A stretch of DNA of 64,000 nucleotides from Limnohabitans sp. Rim28 (GTDB lineage: Bacteria; Pseudomonadota; Gammaproteobacteria; Burkholderiales; Burkholderiaceae_C). Below, piece by piece: positions 42,239-51,289 of this stretch. Positions within the stretch are counted from its first letter, which is position 1; each line of letters starts with the position of its first letter. The translations under genes were made by a program, and so were the position numbers. The notes beneath the pieces were generated by a model. That model was not told the origin of the DNA, searched no databases, and saw only the letters and a program-made list of their open reading frames with translations. The stretch spans positions 1-64,000 of the forward strand of contig NZ_ALKN02000014.1 of NCBI RefSeq assembly GCF_000293865.2. The letters run 5' to 3'.

Positions 42239-42919
42239 TCAGGCCACTTCGCGCAGACCAAACATGCGCAGGTGCATGCGTAGCTCGTGGACGCGGCGGT
42301 AGAAAGATGCGGTGGATAAGCCGGATGCCACGCATGCGCTGGCGATATCCGAGTGATCAGTGAGCAGGTCAAGCAATGCGGACTGCTCGCCATTCATGAA
42401 GGCAATGGCCGCTTGCAGGTCATGCATAGCCATGCCGTCAGTGAAGAATTCGTGATCGGGGTCGCGTTTAAAGTTGATCGCGTCGATGCAGTCGTCTGCT
42501 GATTTGGTTTTGGACGTGCCCATCTCGGAGTCATTGGCGGCCCCCATCGTCTTGGATGCGGCGTCAAAATCCGTATAAAGCATGCGCTGTTTGATCATCC
42601 CGTCGAGCAATTCAACGGCACGGTGTTTTGACACCATGCCCGTGAATGTGCCCGGGCTACCCTTGGCCGGATCAAACTGGTGTCTGTGCTCCAGCAGGTC
42701 GAGCATCAGCTCCTGCTGAAAGTCCTCTCGCTCGGCTGGCGATAAGCCGTGGCGAGCGGCCAGTTGATGCGTCCGGACCCTGGCTGCATTAACGGCAGCT
42801 TCAAAATACGGATCGTTTGCGCTCTGGCCAAATAAATACCCACTGGGGGTATTGGCGGGCACATTTTTGCGACCTGCGCACGGGGTAGATGTCCGTGCTG
42901 TACAACTCTGATTTCCCAT
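42239..42919 (-). CDS. Sigma-70-like phage transcription factor
   Basis: A 226-residue protein. A region-2-like segment is seen (SPAEREDFQQELMLDLLEHRHQFDP, FTGMVSKHRAVELLDGM), and a C-terminal HTH like region 4 (DIASACVASGLSTASFYRRVHELRMHL). It resembles phage RNA polymerase sigma factor-like proteins at the head of early operons and may direct phage transcription. GGAG lies upstream of the ATG. Upstream DNA holds a palindrome and repeats (42993-43090). Confidence 0.7.
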   Translation of the reverse strand: MGNQSCTARTSTPCAGRKNVPANTPSGYLFGQSANDPYFEAAVNAARVRTHQLAARHGLSPAEREDFQQELMLDLLEHRHQFDPAKGSPGTFTGMVSKHRAVELLDGMIKQRMLYTDFDAASKTMGAANDSEMGTSKTKSADDCIDAINFKRDPDHEFFTDGMAMHDLQAAIAFMNGEQSALLDLLTDHSDIASACVASGLSTASFYRRVHELRMHLRMFGLREVA

Positions 42920-42992
42920 GATGACGACTCCTGTTTTGAATGAACAGGGCGATCATGGAGATGATGGGTAACCAAAGAAATACGCTTGCTTG

Positions 42993-43010
42993 GCATGCCG
43001 TGCGGCATGC
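42993..43010. promoter_or_regulatory. Perfect palindrome upstream of the sigma-like gene
   Basis: GCATGCCG-TG-CGGCATGC has 8-bp arms and a 2-bp centre. It lies 74 bp upstream of the sigma-like gene. A further 11-bp direct repeat CGCTGACTGTA is at 43034-43044 and 43080-43090. The layout suggests binding sites controlling the early operon. Confidence 0.4.
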
Positions 43011-43096
43011 TTCGGTTCACGTCCGTTTAGCCGCGCTGACTGTACGGTCGTTACCCTTGGCTGGATGTACGTTCAGCTTCGCTGACTGTATGAATT

Positions 43097-44041
43097 TCAG
43101 GCTGCCGCTTTAACCTTTTTATGGGCAGAAATCCACTGCGACACAGTTCGAGGTTCGAAGAAGTAAAGGTCTTGCGTTGCCAACCATGCTGAAAGCTTGA
43201 TGCCCGCCTTAGCAATACTGAGCTTTTGCAATGACGTGTCTTGATCCCAATGTGCCAATGTTGCGGCCATCGACTTATTTCTATTAGCCTTACTCAGCTC
43301 GGCCATTTTTTTGGCATGGTCGGTTTTCTGCTTGGCCTCCTGCTCTTGCAGGGACTTCCACTTAGCTTCATTCGCTTTAAGAACCTTTGCGCTGGTGTGT
43401 TTTTCAGCTGCCTGAATCTGCTCAGTAAATCGCTTCTCACGACGCTCAATATCTCTCAAACTTTCAGCTCGACAGATAGCTTCCATCGCCTCAATTGCGC
43501 TGGCTGCAGCTCTTGTGTAGTCATACGACTCAAGTTTTTTCCTATCCTTTTTTGTGTAGGTTTTTGACTTGTAGTCATAGCTGTAAGTCACCCTATCGAT
43601 GGCATCTGCGACTTTCCACAGCGCCATAGTTGCAAAGTATTCAAAAGCTTCTGGATTCTCGGAGCCATCGCCAAATACATCACTCCATCCATCAATACAC
43701 TCTGTAAGCGCATCAATTTCGGTCGTGTTTTCGGCGGTTGGAAAATCGCGTTCATTTAATCGTTCCTCATTAATTTGAAGATGATTTCCATCCTCATCGC
43801 TATCAAAATAGCTCCATTCACCTTCACTTTTAAGCTTCTCAATTTCATCCTCTTTAGCTTGGCTAAAGTACTCATCCACTATCTGAGCAGAAAAGCTGGC
43901 CAGATGTCTGATTTGTTCGCTTGTCCGTTTTCGCAATAAGTTACGAGCTCGCCAGACAATTCCTGAATTTTGAGGAAATGGCCAGTACGAAACCTGCCCG
44001 GTCAACGGATCGAAATTGTCAAATTGATTCCAATAGCTCAT
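43097..44041 (-). CDS. Unknown coiled-coil protein, probable cargo
   Basis: A 314-residue protein with no recognised family. It has an acidic first half (KEDEIEKLKSEGEWSYFDSDEDG) and a long charged coiled coil (residues of about 190-255; EKRFTEQIQAAEKHTSAKVLK, KWKSLQEQEAKQKTDHAKK). Base composition is more AT-rich than the replication genes, which suggests a separate origin. It lies between the early operon and the P63C gene. A defence, exclusion or lysogenic-conversion role is possible but unproven. Confidence 0.65.
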   Translation of the reverse strand: MSYWNQFDNFDPLTGQVSYWPFPQNSGIVWRARNLLRKRTSEQIRHLASFSAQIVDEYFSQAKEDEIEKLKSEGEWSYFDSDEDGNHLQINEERLNERDFPTAENTTEIDALTECIDGWSDVFGDGSENPEAFEYFATMALWKVADAIDRVTYSYDYKSKTYTKKDRKKLESYDYTRAAASAIEAMEAICRAESLRDIERREKRFTEQIQAAEKHTSAKVLKANEAKWKSLQEQEAKQKTDHAKKMAELSKANRNKSMAATLAHWDQDTSLQKLSIAKAGIKLSAWLATQDLYFFEPRTVSQWISAHKKVKAAA

Positions 44042-44094
44042 TTAAAACCTCTTTATCTTTTATTTTTTGCGTGAGTCTTTCAGATGGCTACGTA

Positions 44095-45090
44095 CTACGC
44101 CTGGCCATCGAAGTCGAGTTGGCCAGTGGTACCAAAACGTGGGTGTAAACGGTCTACCAAGTCACGGAACTGCTCTGGACTTTGCGACAGTTTCAGTAGA
44201 GTGACGATGGAACCCATGTGACTTTGTAATTTAGGGTGCCCCACCTCCTGACTTAGATGTTGGTGAAGCCGTGCTTTACGCTCCTCTTTGCTTGCCAGAC
44301 GCTTTAGTTCTGGCAACAAACCTGGTGCAAGTCGATCGTAAACAACGTTATTGGTCACATGTCCGAGAAAACTAGGTCTCCACGATGGATTACCCACCGG
44401 TGGATATGGAATTTTGTAGATGCGGAAAAGTTCGCTGTAATACTCATCCGGGAACGTCTTCAACCATGGCTGGAGCTCTTTGGCGACGAAGGCTTCAAGA
44501 ATCTTGGCTAGTGCCTGCTTGTCTCGATCCTTCTGATACCCAGTAGCCTCATCAATCAGCGCGACGATGCCAACGCGCGCGAATGCCCGCATCAAAATAT
44601 CTGCCTGCACTGCATATCGCTGGTCTTGCTCCGTCAAGAGCAAATTGTTGTCACGCGCTGTGAGGATCGCTTCGCAAACTTCTTGCAAAACATGCGCCTC
44701 GTAACCATCACTTGGCACGTTGTCACCTTTCGGTGACTTGCCAACGAATTGAATCGGGTTGTCTATGGCGGCTATTAGGGCTGGATCACCATAGGCCTTA
44801 ATGAGCTTGTGCTCAGCAACCCGAGAAACCCCAGCTCCGCGCCCTTTCATTCCGATGGCTGCAGTCAGGCCCCTACCAGAGATGACCCGACGTCCGTCGT
44901 CAAGTACAAAACACGGTAAGTCGATCAGGTTTGTAGCCAATTGACCAGAGTGAGTTGCCTTGGGCAACTTCTTCAATGCAGCCTTTGCTTGGGCAGCTGC
45001 ACGGGCGTTTTCCTTGCGCTGCTCTGGCGTCATGCTGGCCATCCTGGCCAAGCCGCCGAGCGCGCGTCCGGTGGTGTTTTCTTCTTGCAT
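44095..45090 (-). CDS. P63C domain protein
   Basis: A protein of about 331 residues. The C-terminal half matches the P63C domain, named for a phage protein (ALIDEATGYQKDRDKQALAKILEAFVAKELQPW, then FRIYKIPYPPVGNPSWRP). The N-terminal part contains PCFVLDDGRRVISGRGLTAAIG. The function is unknown. An ATG at 45090 with AAGGAG five bases upstream is preferred; another ATG lies directly before it. The gene diverges from the recombinase module across about 200 bp. Confidence 0.8.
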   Translation of the reverse strand: MQEENTTGRALGGLARMASMTPEQRKENARAAAQAKAALKKLPKATHSGQLATNLIDLPCFVLDDGRRVISGRGLTAAIGMKGRGAGVSRVAEHKLIKAYGDPALIAAIDNPIQFVGKSPKGDNVPSDGYEAHVLQEVCEAILTARDNNLLLTEQDQRYAVQADILMRAFARVGIVALIDEATGYQKDRDKQALAKILEAFVAKELQPWLKTFPDEYYSELFRIYKIPYPPVGNPSWRPSFLGHVTNNVVYDRLAPGLLPELKRLASKEERKARLHQHLSQEVGHPKLQSHMGSIVTLLKLSQSPEQFRDLVDRLHPRFGTTGQLDFDGQA

Positions 45091-45296
45091 CATTACTCCT
45101 TGGTGGTTGATGAGCAGCATCATATCACATTGCTAGTAAACAACCAGCATTATTACTGTTGCTCGGAAATAAATTTGTGATGTGTTCTGACTGGACTTGA
45201 GGACTGGGTGTCGTTTACATGGCGCAAATCGGCTTTTTGATGGCCAGAACGGGCACTGCCCTGAGAAAAAAACCCCCTGCGGCGGTATGAACCTAC

Positions 45297-45491
45297 ATGA
45301 CCGCCCCAAATCGCACCCCACCACCAACCCCTCGCGCCGAGCCAAGCCCGATGGCCGTCATCGGCGCAATCCTGGCCCAGGGCGCTATTCGCCTTCTGGA
45401 CCGCCAAAAACGCGAAGCTCAACTTGCTAACCGTACCGAAGAGAGCGTTCATGCAGGTGTTTTGACTACCAAGGACAACACCCATGAATGA
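45297..45491 (+). CDS. Small protein upstream of DUF2924
   Basis: A 64-residue protein (TAPNRTPPPTPRAEPSPMAVIGAILAQ start; then a short helix LAQGAIRLLDRQKREAQLA). Similar short frames occur before DUF2924-recombinase sets in other prophages. Its stop lies inside the start of the DUF2924 gene (8-bp overlap), so the genes are coupled. No function can be assigned. Confidence 0.5.
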   Translation: MTAPNRTPPPTPRAEPSPMAVIGAILAQGAIRLLDRQKREAQLANRTEESVHAGVLTTKDNTHE

Positions 45492-45927
45492 CTCACTTGT
45501 TGCACGCGTTGCAGCCCTTAAAACCTCGCCCACACCTGACCTCAAGCAAATGTGGCGAGAAATGTTTCAGACCGAACCACCACCGTTTAACCGGCGCTTC
45601 CTTGAAACGCGTCTGGCATACCGGATTCAGGAGCTGGCCCTTGGGGGCCTACGCCGCGAGACCGTCAAGCGCCTGGAGAAGCTTGGCGAACAACTCGATG
45701 GTGGCAAAGCCGATGTCCGCCGCCGCAGGGTTGATGGCAGGCCCATCTGCGGAACGCGCCTGATTCGGGAATGGGATGGTGAGCGCCACGAGGTGGTGGT
45801 GCACGTTGACGATTTCGAATACGCGGGTCAACGCTACAAGTCCATTTCACGCATCGCCATGGTGATTACAGGCACCAACCGAAACGGTTGGACCTTTTTT
45901 GGTTTGTCTTCTGGAAGGAGCGTCTAA
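45484..45927 (+). CDS. DUF2924 family protein
   Basis: A 147-residue protein with VAALKTSPTPDLKQMWREMFQTEPPPFNRRFLETRLAYRIQEL, typical of DUF2924, followed by a basic central part and GTRLIREWDGERHEVVVH, FEYAGQRYKSISRIAMVITG. DUF2924 genes nearly always precede serine recombinases on mobile elements, and a DNA-binding accessory role is plausible. The stop overlaps the recombinase start (TAATG). Confidence 0.87.
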   Translation: MNDSLVARVAALKTSPTPDLKQMWREMFQTEPPPFNRRFLETRLAYRIQELALGGLRRETVKRLEKLGEQLDGGKADVRRRRVDGRPICGTRLIREWDGERHEVVVHVDDFEYAGQRYKSISRIAMVITGTNRNGWTFFGLSSGRSV

Positions 45928-47270
45928 TGGCTACCACCCCTAAAGTCCTGTGCGCGATCTACACGCGCAAGTCCACAGAAGAAGGCTTGGACCAAAACTT
46001 CAACTCACTGGACGCCCAACACGATGCCTGCGCTAATTACATTGCCAGCCAAAAATCTGAAGGCTGGGTAACGCTCAAGGATCGTTACGACGACGGCGGT
46101 TTCTCAGGAGGAACCCTCGAGCGCCCGGCCATCAAGCGTCTGCTCGAAGACGTCCGGAAGGGTCTGGTGAACACCATCGTGGTTTACAAGATTGATCGTT
46201 TATCACGGTCGCTTGCCGACTTTGCAAAGCTGGTCGAGCTGTTTGATCAGCACAAGGTGACCTTTGTTTCGGTCACCCAGTCCTTCAATACCACCACCTC
46301 TATGGGACGGTTGACGCTCAACATCCTGCTGTCCTTTGCGCAGTTTGAACGTGAGTTGTCCGGTGAACGGGTGCGCGACAAGATTGCGGCCTCACGCAAG
46401 CGTGGCATCTGGATGGGTGGGATGCCCGCTTTGGGCTATGACGTGGTTGAGCGAAAACTGGTGCCCAACCCCAAAGAAGCAGCCATTGTTCAGGAGATTT
46501 TTGCTCGCTTTGCCGCAACGCCCTCGATGGCCACCATTGTCAAAGACCTGCGCAAGCGCGGTGTCACCTCCAAATCCTGGACAACAGCCAAGGGCGTTGT
46601 CCGCGAAGGCAAATTGATCACCAAAGGCCTTGTCTACAAGATTTTCAGCAACCCGGTCTACATTGGCATTGCGGCCTACAAGGGTCAGCACTTCCCTGGT
46701 GAACATGACGGCATCATCACGCAAGAGCTTTGGGATACGGTGCAGATGCACCTGAAAAACGGCACCCCTATGAATAAGGCGAGGCTGGCGGGTAGGGGCA
46801 GCGCGCCCTCTCTACTGCGCGGAATTATTTTTTCTGAGCAAGGACGGGCCTTCACGCCTGGCTGGACGCGCAAGCAGCACAAGACCTACCGCTACTACAT
46901 CAACACCGACTCGATCAAGATCGGCAAAGAAAGCTGCGACATCTGCCGCATCCCCGCCGGTGAGATTGAACAGGTGGTTGTTGAAAAGATGCGCGGCATC
47001 CTGCGCTCACCAGAGGTGCTGGCCCACGCAGTGCGTGAGGTCAATGCGCAGCGGCCCAAGGTTGAAGAGACAAAAGCAATTAGCGCATTGCAGTCTGTCG
47101 ACGCGGTCTGGGACGAACTCTTCCCTGCGGAGCAGGCCAAAGTTCTGCATACCCTGGTTGAACGCATCACTGTGCGCAAGGACGGCATATCAATCAAATG
47201 GCACGACAAGGGCTTGAACAAGCTGTTGCGCGACACGCTTGAGCCACAAAAAGAATTGGAGGCTGCATGA
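45927..47270 (+). CDS. Large serine recombinase, probable phage integrase
   Basis: A 447-residue serine recombinase. The resolvase domain has YTRKSTEEG with the nucleophilic Ser, VVYKIDRLSRSLADF and FAQFERELSGERVRDKI. The recombinase domain follows with a zinc-ribbon-like pair (ESCDICRIP) and a C-terminal helical end. No tyrosine integrase was found, so this is the best candidate for prophage integration and excision. It is coupled to the DUF2924 gene upstream (TAATG) and to the next gene (ATGA). Confidence 0.92.
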   Translation: MATTPKVLCAIYTRKSTEEGLDQNFNSLDAQHDACANYIASQKSEGWVTLKDRYDDGGFSGGTLERPAIKRLLEDVRKGLVNTIVVYKIDRLSRSLADFAKLVELFDQHKVTFVSVTQSFNTTTSMGRLTLNILLSFAQFERELSGERVRDKIAASRKRGIWMGGMPALGYDVVERKLVPNPKEAAIVQEIFARFAATPSMATIVKDLRKRGVTSKSWTTAKGVVREGKLITKGLVYKIFSNPVYIGIAAYKGQHFPGEHDGIITQELWDTVQMHLKNGTPMNKARLAGRGSAPSLLRGIIFSEQGRAFTPGWTRKQHKTYRYYINTDSIKIGKESCDICRIPAGEIEQVVVEKMRGILRSPEVLAHAVREVNAQRPKVEETKAISALQSVDAVWDELFPAEQAKVLHTLVERITVRKDGISIKWHDKGLNKLLRDTLEPQKELEAA

Positions 47271-47665
47271 GCACCGATACCGAAGCGGGATTCACCACCG
47301 AGATTCCGATGACTTTTCGCAGGCGTGGGGGCAAGGCGGTGATCGTAATGCCCGACGGTTCTCGGGCGATCGAGCGGCGCGAGGCGCTGATTGATAACGC
47401 CATGGTCAAACTGCTGGCTCGCGGCCACCGCTGGCACCGGAAACTATTTGACGGTACCCACGCTTCAATTGAAGACATGGCCAAGTCAGAGAACATCAGT
47501 CCATCGTTTGTCAGCAGAATACTGCGCCTGGCCTATCTGTCACCCACAGTCATTGAAGCCATCCTAGACGGGAAGTACCCGGCGCAACTAACGATGAAAG
47601 ATCTGATGGAGCCGTTTCCAATGGAGTGGTCTATGCAGGAGAAGATATTTTTGCAGCCAAAGTAG
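47267..47665 (+). CDS. HTH-like recombinase companion protein
   Basis: A 132-residue protein. The central part (ASIEDMAKSENISPSFVSRILRLAYLSPTVIEAIL) resembles the ParB/KorB-type HTH, preceded by a helical RREALIDNAMVKLLARGHRW. Similar proteins follow serine recombinases on mobile elements and might act as a recombination directionality factor or repressor. It is coupled to the recombinase by ATGA. It is the last phage gene on this side. Confidence 0.7.
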   Translation: MSTDTEAGFTTEIPMTFRRRGGKAVIVMPDGSRAIERREALIDNAMVKLLARGHRWHRKLFDGTHASIEDMAKSENISPSFVSRILRLAYLSPTVIEAILDGKYPAQLTMKDLMEPFPMEWSMQEKIFLQPK

Positions 47666-47755
47666 AAGCGAAAACAGCCTTCATTTCTTACGCACCAACG
47701 CAAATCCGAACCAAATGAATCTCTGGGTAGTTTCCAATTCACTTTACCTGTTGGT

Positions 47756-47784
47756 TTGATTCGAAGTGCTTTTTCGTTTACTAT
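47756..47784 (+). promoter_or_regulatory. Sigma-70-type promoter of the B12 operon
   Basis: TTGATT (47756-47761) and TACTAT (47779-47784) have a 17-bp spacing. The expected transcription start falls about seven bases later, at the first base of the riboswitch P1 stem, which supports the call. Confidence 0.7.
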
Positions 47785-47790
47785 CGACAA

Positions 47791-47997
47791 GTTGGTGCTC
47801 GCGCTGTGGTTCACATAGCGCAGTTCAACGGGAAGCAGGAGAGAAGGTCACTCAAAGCCAACTTAACCTGCGCTGCCCCCGCAACGGTAAGTGGACGAAT
47901 CCGCAGGGATTCCGCTTCCATCACAGCCACTGAGTGCCTTGAACAAGCGCTTGGGAAGGCGATGGAAGTCGTGCCACCAGCCCGGATACCGGCCAAC
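47791..47997 (+). ncRNA. Cobalamin riboswitch
   Basis: Conserved blocks are present in order: CGCTGCCCCCGCAACGGTAA (47871-47890), GCCACTG (47926-47932), GGGAAGG (about 47953-47959) and the B12 box AGCCCGGATACCGGCC (47979-47994). GTTGG at 47791-47795 pairs with CCAAC at 47993-47997 as P1. It lies upstream of btuB and should lower expression of the operon when adenosylcobalamin is plentiful. A possible alternative pairing of CCACCA with TGGTGG just after the aptamer may be part of the switch. Confidence 0.93.
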
Positions 47998-48090
47998 AAT
48001 GTGGTGGTGCGTCTTTTTAAAAGCGCGCTGCTGTAACGCTCATGTACTGGCGGGGATGCCGGTAAGGGCCTTTGTTTCGGGTTGATTCAT

Positions 48091-49929
48091 ATGCGAAAAC
48101 TTCACTCACGCCGGCTCTTGGCCGCGCTTATCCACGCCCCCCTGTCAGTTCCGGCCGTCTATGCGCAATCAACGCCTGTAGACGTCCCCACACTTAGCCC
48201 AATTGTGGTGACGGCGACCCGTGTGCCGCAGCCGTTGGCCGACTTGGTGGCCGATGTAACGATCATTGACCGTGCAACCATCCAACGCAGCGGAGCGGTT
48301 GGCGTAGCGGATATCCTAGCCGGCGCGCCCGGTATTCAAATCAGCCGCCCCGGTAACGTTGGCTCTCCAACCAGCGTGTTCTTGCGTGGTGCGGAGTCGC
48401 GCTACACAGCGGTTTTTATCGATGGCGTGCGGGTTGATTCGCAGTCCACCGGCGGCGCAAGCTGGCAGACGATTCCGTTGGCCCAAATTGACCGTATTGA
48501 GGTGCTGCGCGGCCCGGCCGCTGCGGTGTATGGCTCTGATGCGATCGGCGGCGTGATTCAGCTGTTTACCCGCAAGGGTGATGGTGCATTAACGCCCTCG
48601 ATCGGCGTTGGAATCGGTACTTACAACACAAAAAAGGTTGATGCGGCACTCAGCGGTTCAAGCGAAGCTATTGACTACTCGCTTGGGTTATCCAGTGAAA
48701 CCAGTACTGGCTTTGACTCCCGGTCGGGTACACCTCACAATCCAGACAATGACGGCTACCACAGTAAATCAGCTAACGCTAGGCTTGGTTTGCAGGTCAG
48801 CAAAGCTCAGCGTGTCGAACTTACGGCACTGACGAGTAACGTTAACTCACAGTACGATGCCTTCGGCTATAACCTTGCAAAGCCGGTAGACGACCGCAGT
48901 CGCCTCAAGTTGACTACTGTCGGGGTGAACTGGCTGTCGCAATGGAGCGATACGTTCAGTTCGCGACTTAGCGTCACCGATTCGCGTGACCGCTACGAAA
49001 CCACCCCCTCTTACTACCTGACCGAGACCAATCTGCGCAGCTACCTATTTCATAACAAGTTCCAGATGGGCAAGCATCTGCTGACAGCAACTCTCGAGCG
49101 AAGAGAAGACCACCTGAATAATGCTCCAATCAATGCCATTCGCTCGCAGGATGCGTTAGCTTTCGGCTACGGTTGGACTAACCGGAATCACACGATACAG
49201 CTAAACCTTCGAGGCGACCAGGACAGCGCCTTTGGTGGTTACACGACTGGCAGTGCCGCCTACGGCTTTGCTCTCTCGCCGCAGTGGCGCGTAACCGCCT
49301 CGGCTGGCACAGCTTTTCGTGCACCTACGCTTTATCAGCTTTTTAGCGAGTACGGCGTGTCAACTTTGCAGCCAGAAACCAGCCGGAATCTTGAGCTCGG
49401 CCTGCGTTATGCCCAGGGCACCAGTAGATTCAGTTTAGTGGCCTACCGCAATCTGGTCAGTAACCTGATCAGCTTTGGAACGGCAGGACCTTGTGCTTCA
49501 AGTCTCGGTTGCTACACCAACACGGCGCAAGCTGAGTACACGGGTTTAACGTTCTCAGGCCGCCAACAACTTGGAACAGTAAACTTTCATGGTTCGCTAG
49601 ATCTGCAAGACCCCCGTAATCTGGCAAATGGTAATTTATTAGCACGCCGTGCGCGCCAGTACGGAACGTTTGGTGCCGACACCCGTGTTGCCGCTTGGAC
49701 CGTGGGTACCGAAGCCCAGTTCAGTGGTTATCGCTATGACAATGCCGCCAACACAAGGCGCTTGGGCGGCTACAGCTTGATCAACCTGTACGCCAGCACT
49801 CCCATTAGCAAAGACTGGACGCTTCTTGCGCGTGTCAACAATCTTACGGACAAGAACTACCAGTTGGCTAATACCTACACGACTCCTGGGCGTACTTTTT
49901 ACATGGGGGTGCGGTGGGCACCGCAGTGA
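48091..49929 (+). CDS. btuB: TonB-dependent vitamin B12 receptor BtuB
   Basis: A 612-residue outer-membrane receptor. The signal peptide ([20 protein letters not shown]) is followed by the TonB box and plug ([62 protein letters not shown]-type segment) and a 22-strand-type barrel. The C-terminus has [27 protein letters not shown], the BtuB signature. It takes up cobalamins with TonB energy. The riboswitch upstream controls it. The ATG at 48091 is preferred over a TTG at 48082. Confidence 0.95.
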   Translation: [612 protein letters not shown]

Positions 49930-49947
49930 AGATGACCGAGACTCTAA

Positions 49948-51285
49948 ATGTCTGACATGACGGGTTGCCCCGCCATCCTCGTCGCTGCCCCGGCCTCCGG
50001 CCAGGGAAAGACGACGGTCGTGTCGGCCTTGGCGCGATTGCATGCGCGCCAGGGGCGCAAGGTGCGGGTGTTCAAGTGCGGGCCTGATTTTCTGGACCCT
50101 TACTGGCATTCGCTGGCCAGCGGCCAGCCGGTCTACCAACTCGATTTGTGGATGACTGGTGCCGATGACTGCCGCGCACGCTTGGCACAGGCTGCGTCGG
50201 AGTCAGATCTGATCATCGTCGAAGGCGTCATGGGGTTGTTTGACGGCGAACCCAGCGCGGCTGATCTGGCCGAGCGCTTTGGCCTGCATGTGCTGGCGGT
50301 CATCGATGCAGGCGCCATGGCCGGCACCTTTGGCGCGCTCGCATGGGGATTGCAACACTATCGCCCGGCCATGCCCTGGGCCGGTGTATTGGCCAACCGC
50401 GTGGCCAGCGAAGGCCATGCCGCGATGCTGAAAAACAGTATGCGTGCACCGGCCGACTGGCTGGGTGCTTTGATGCGCAATGACACGTTTACTTTGCCAG
50501 AGCGTCACCTGGGCTTGACGGTGCCCGGTGAAGTAGGCGATGCCATGGCGCGCTTGGACGCCGCTGCTGACGCGCTGGCAGCGACGCCTTTGGGACGCAT
50601 GCTGCCGCAAGACATGGCGCACTGGGCTTTACGCTTGCCCGCCGGGCCGCAGCCTGCCTCAAGCCCGGGCAAACTTTTGCAAGGCCTCACAATTGCCGTG
50701 GCGCGCGATGCCGCGTTTTGTTTTATTTACCGGGCCAATCTAAATTGCTTGCAGGAGTTGGGCGCAGAACTGGTGTTCTTCTCTCCCTTGAAAGACAGCG
50801 CTTTGCCGGCCTGTGATGCTGTTTGGCTGCCCGGCGGTTACCCGGAGTTGCATGCGAACGTGCTGGGTGCCAACCATGCTCTGCGCGCTAGCCTGGCGCA
50901 ACATATTGCCCATAACAAACCTGTCTGGGCCGAATGTGGCGGCATGATGGTTTTATTTGAAACGCTGATCGATGCCGACGGCCAAAGCCACGCGCAATGG
51001 GGATTGTTGCCAGGCACAGTGCACATGCAAAAACGCCTGGCCGCCTTAGGCCCGCATCAATTGCTTACGCCCGCCGGACTTTTGCGCGGCCATACTTTTC
51101 ATTACTCCACTTGCGACAGCACTGCGGCGGTGCGCCAGCGTACCGCACGTCCCGGCCAGGAGCCCAAGCCCGACGCGGGCGAAGCCTTGTATTACCGTGG
51201 CTCGGTACAAGCCAGTTATTTCCATGCTTGGTTTCCCTCCAACCCGGTAGCTACCGCAGCGCTATTTATCGGCCAAGGAGCCTAG
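49948..51285 (+). CDS. cobB: Cobyrinate a,c-diamide synthase CobB/CbiA
   Basis: A 445-residue glutamine amidotransferase. The N-terminal ATP-binding part has ILVAAPASGQGKTTVVSALAR and VEGVMGLFDG. The C-terminal class I amidotransferase-like domain has LPGGYPELHANVL, with WAECGGMMVLFE carrying the nucleophile Cys, and ends with HAWFPSNP. It amidates the a and c side chains of cobyrinate. It follows btuB by 18 bp. Confidence 0.95.
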   Translation: MSDMTGCPAILVAAPASGQGKTTVVSALARLHARQGRKVRVFKCGPDFLDPYWHSLASGQPVYQLDLWMTGADDCRARLAQAASESDLIIVEGVMGLFDGEPSAADLAERFGLHVLAVIDAGAMAGTFGALAWGLQHYRPAMPWAGVLANRVASEGHAAMLKNSMRAPADWLGALMRNDTFTLPERHLGLTVPGEVGDAMARLDAAADALAATPLGRMLPQDMAHWALRLPAGPQPASSPGKLLQGLTIAVARDAAFCFIYRANLNCLQELGAELVFFSPLKDSALPACDAVWLPGGYPELHANVLGANHALRASLAQHIAHNKPVWAECGGMMVLFETLIDADGQSHAQWGLLPGTVHMQKRLAALGPHQLLTPAGLLRGHTFHYSTCDSTAAVRQRTARPGQEPKPDAGEALYYRGSVQASYFHAWFPSNPVATAALFIGQGA

Positions 51286-51289
51286 AGCT

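Noticed and set aside
45153..45545. A minus-strand frame of 130 codons across the small ORF and DUF2924 start
   Set aside because: It lies opposite two coupled genes and has low-complexity composition.
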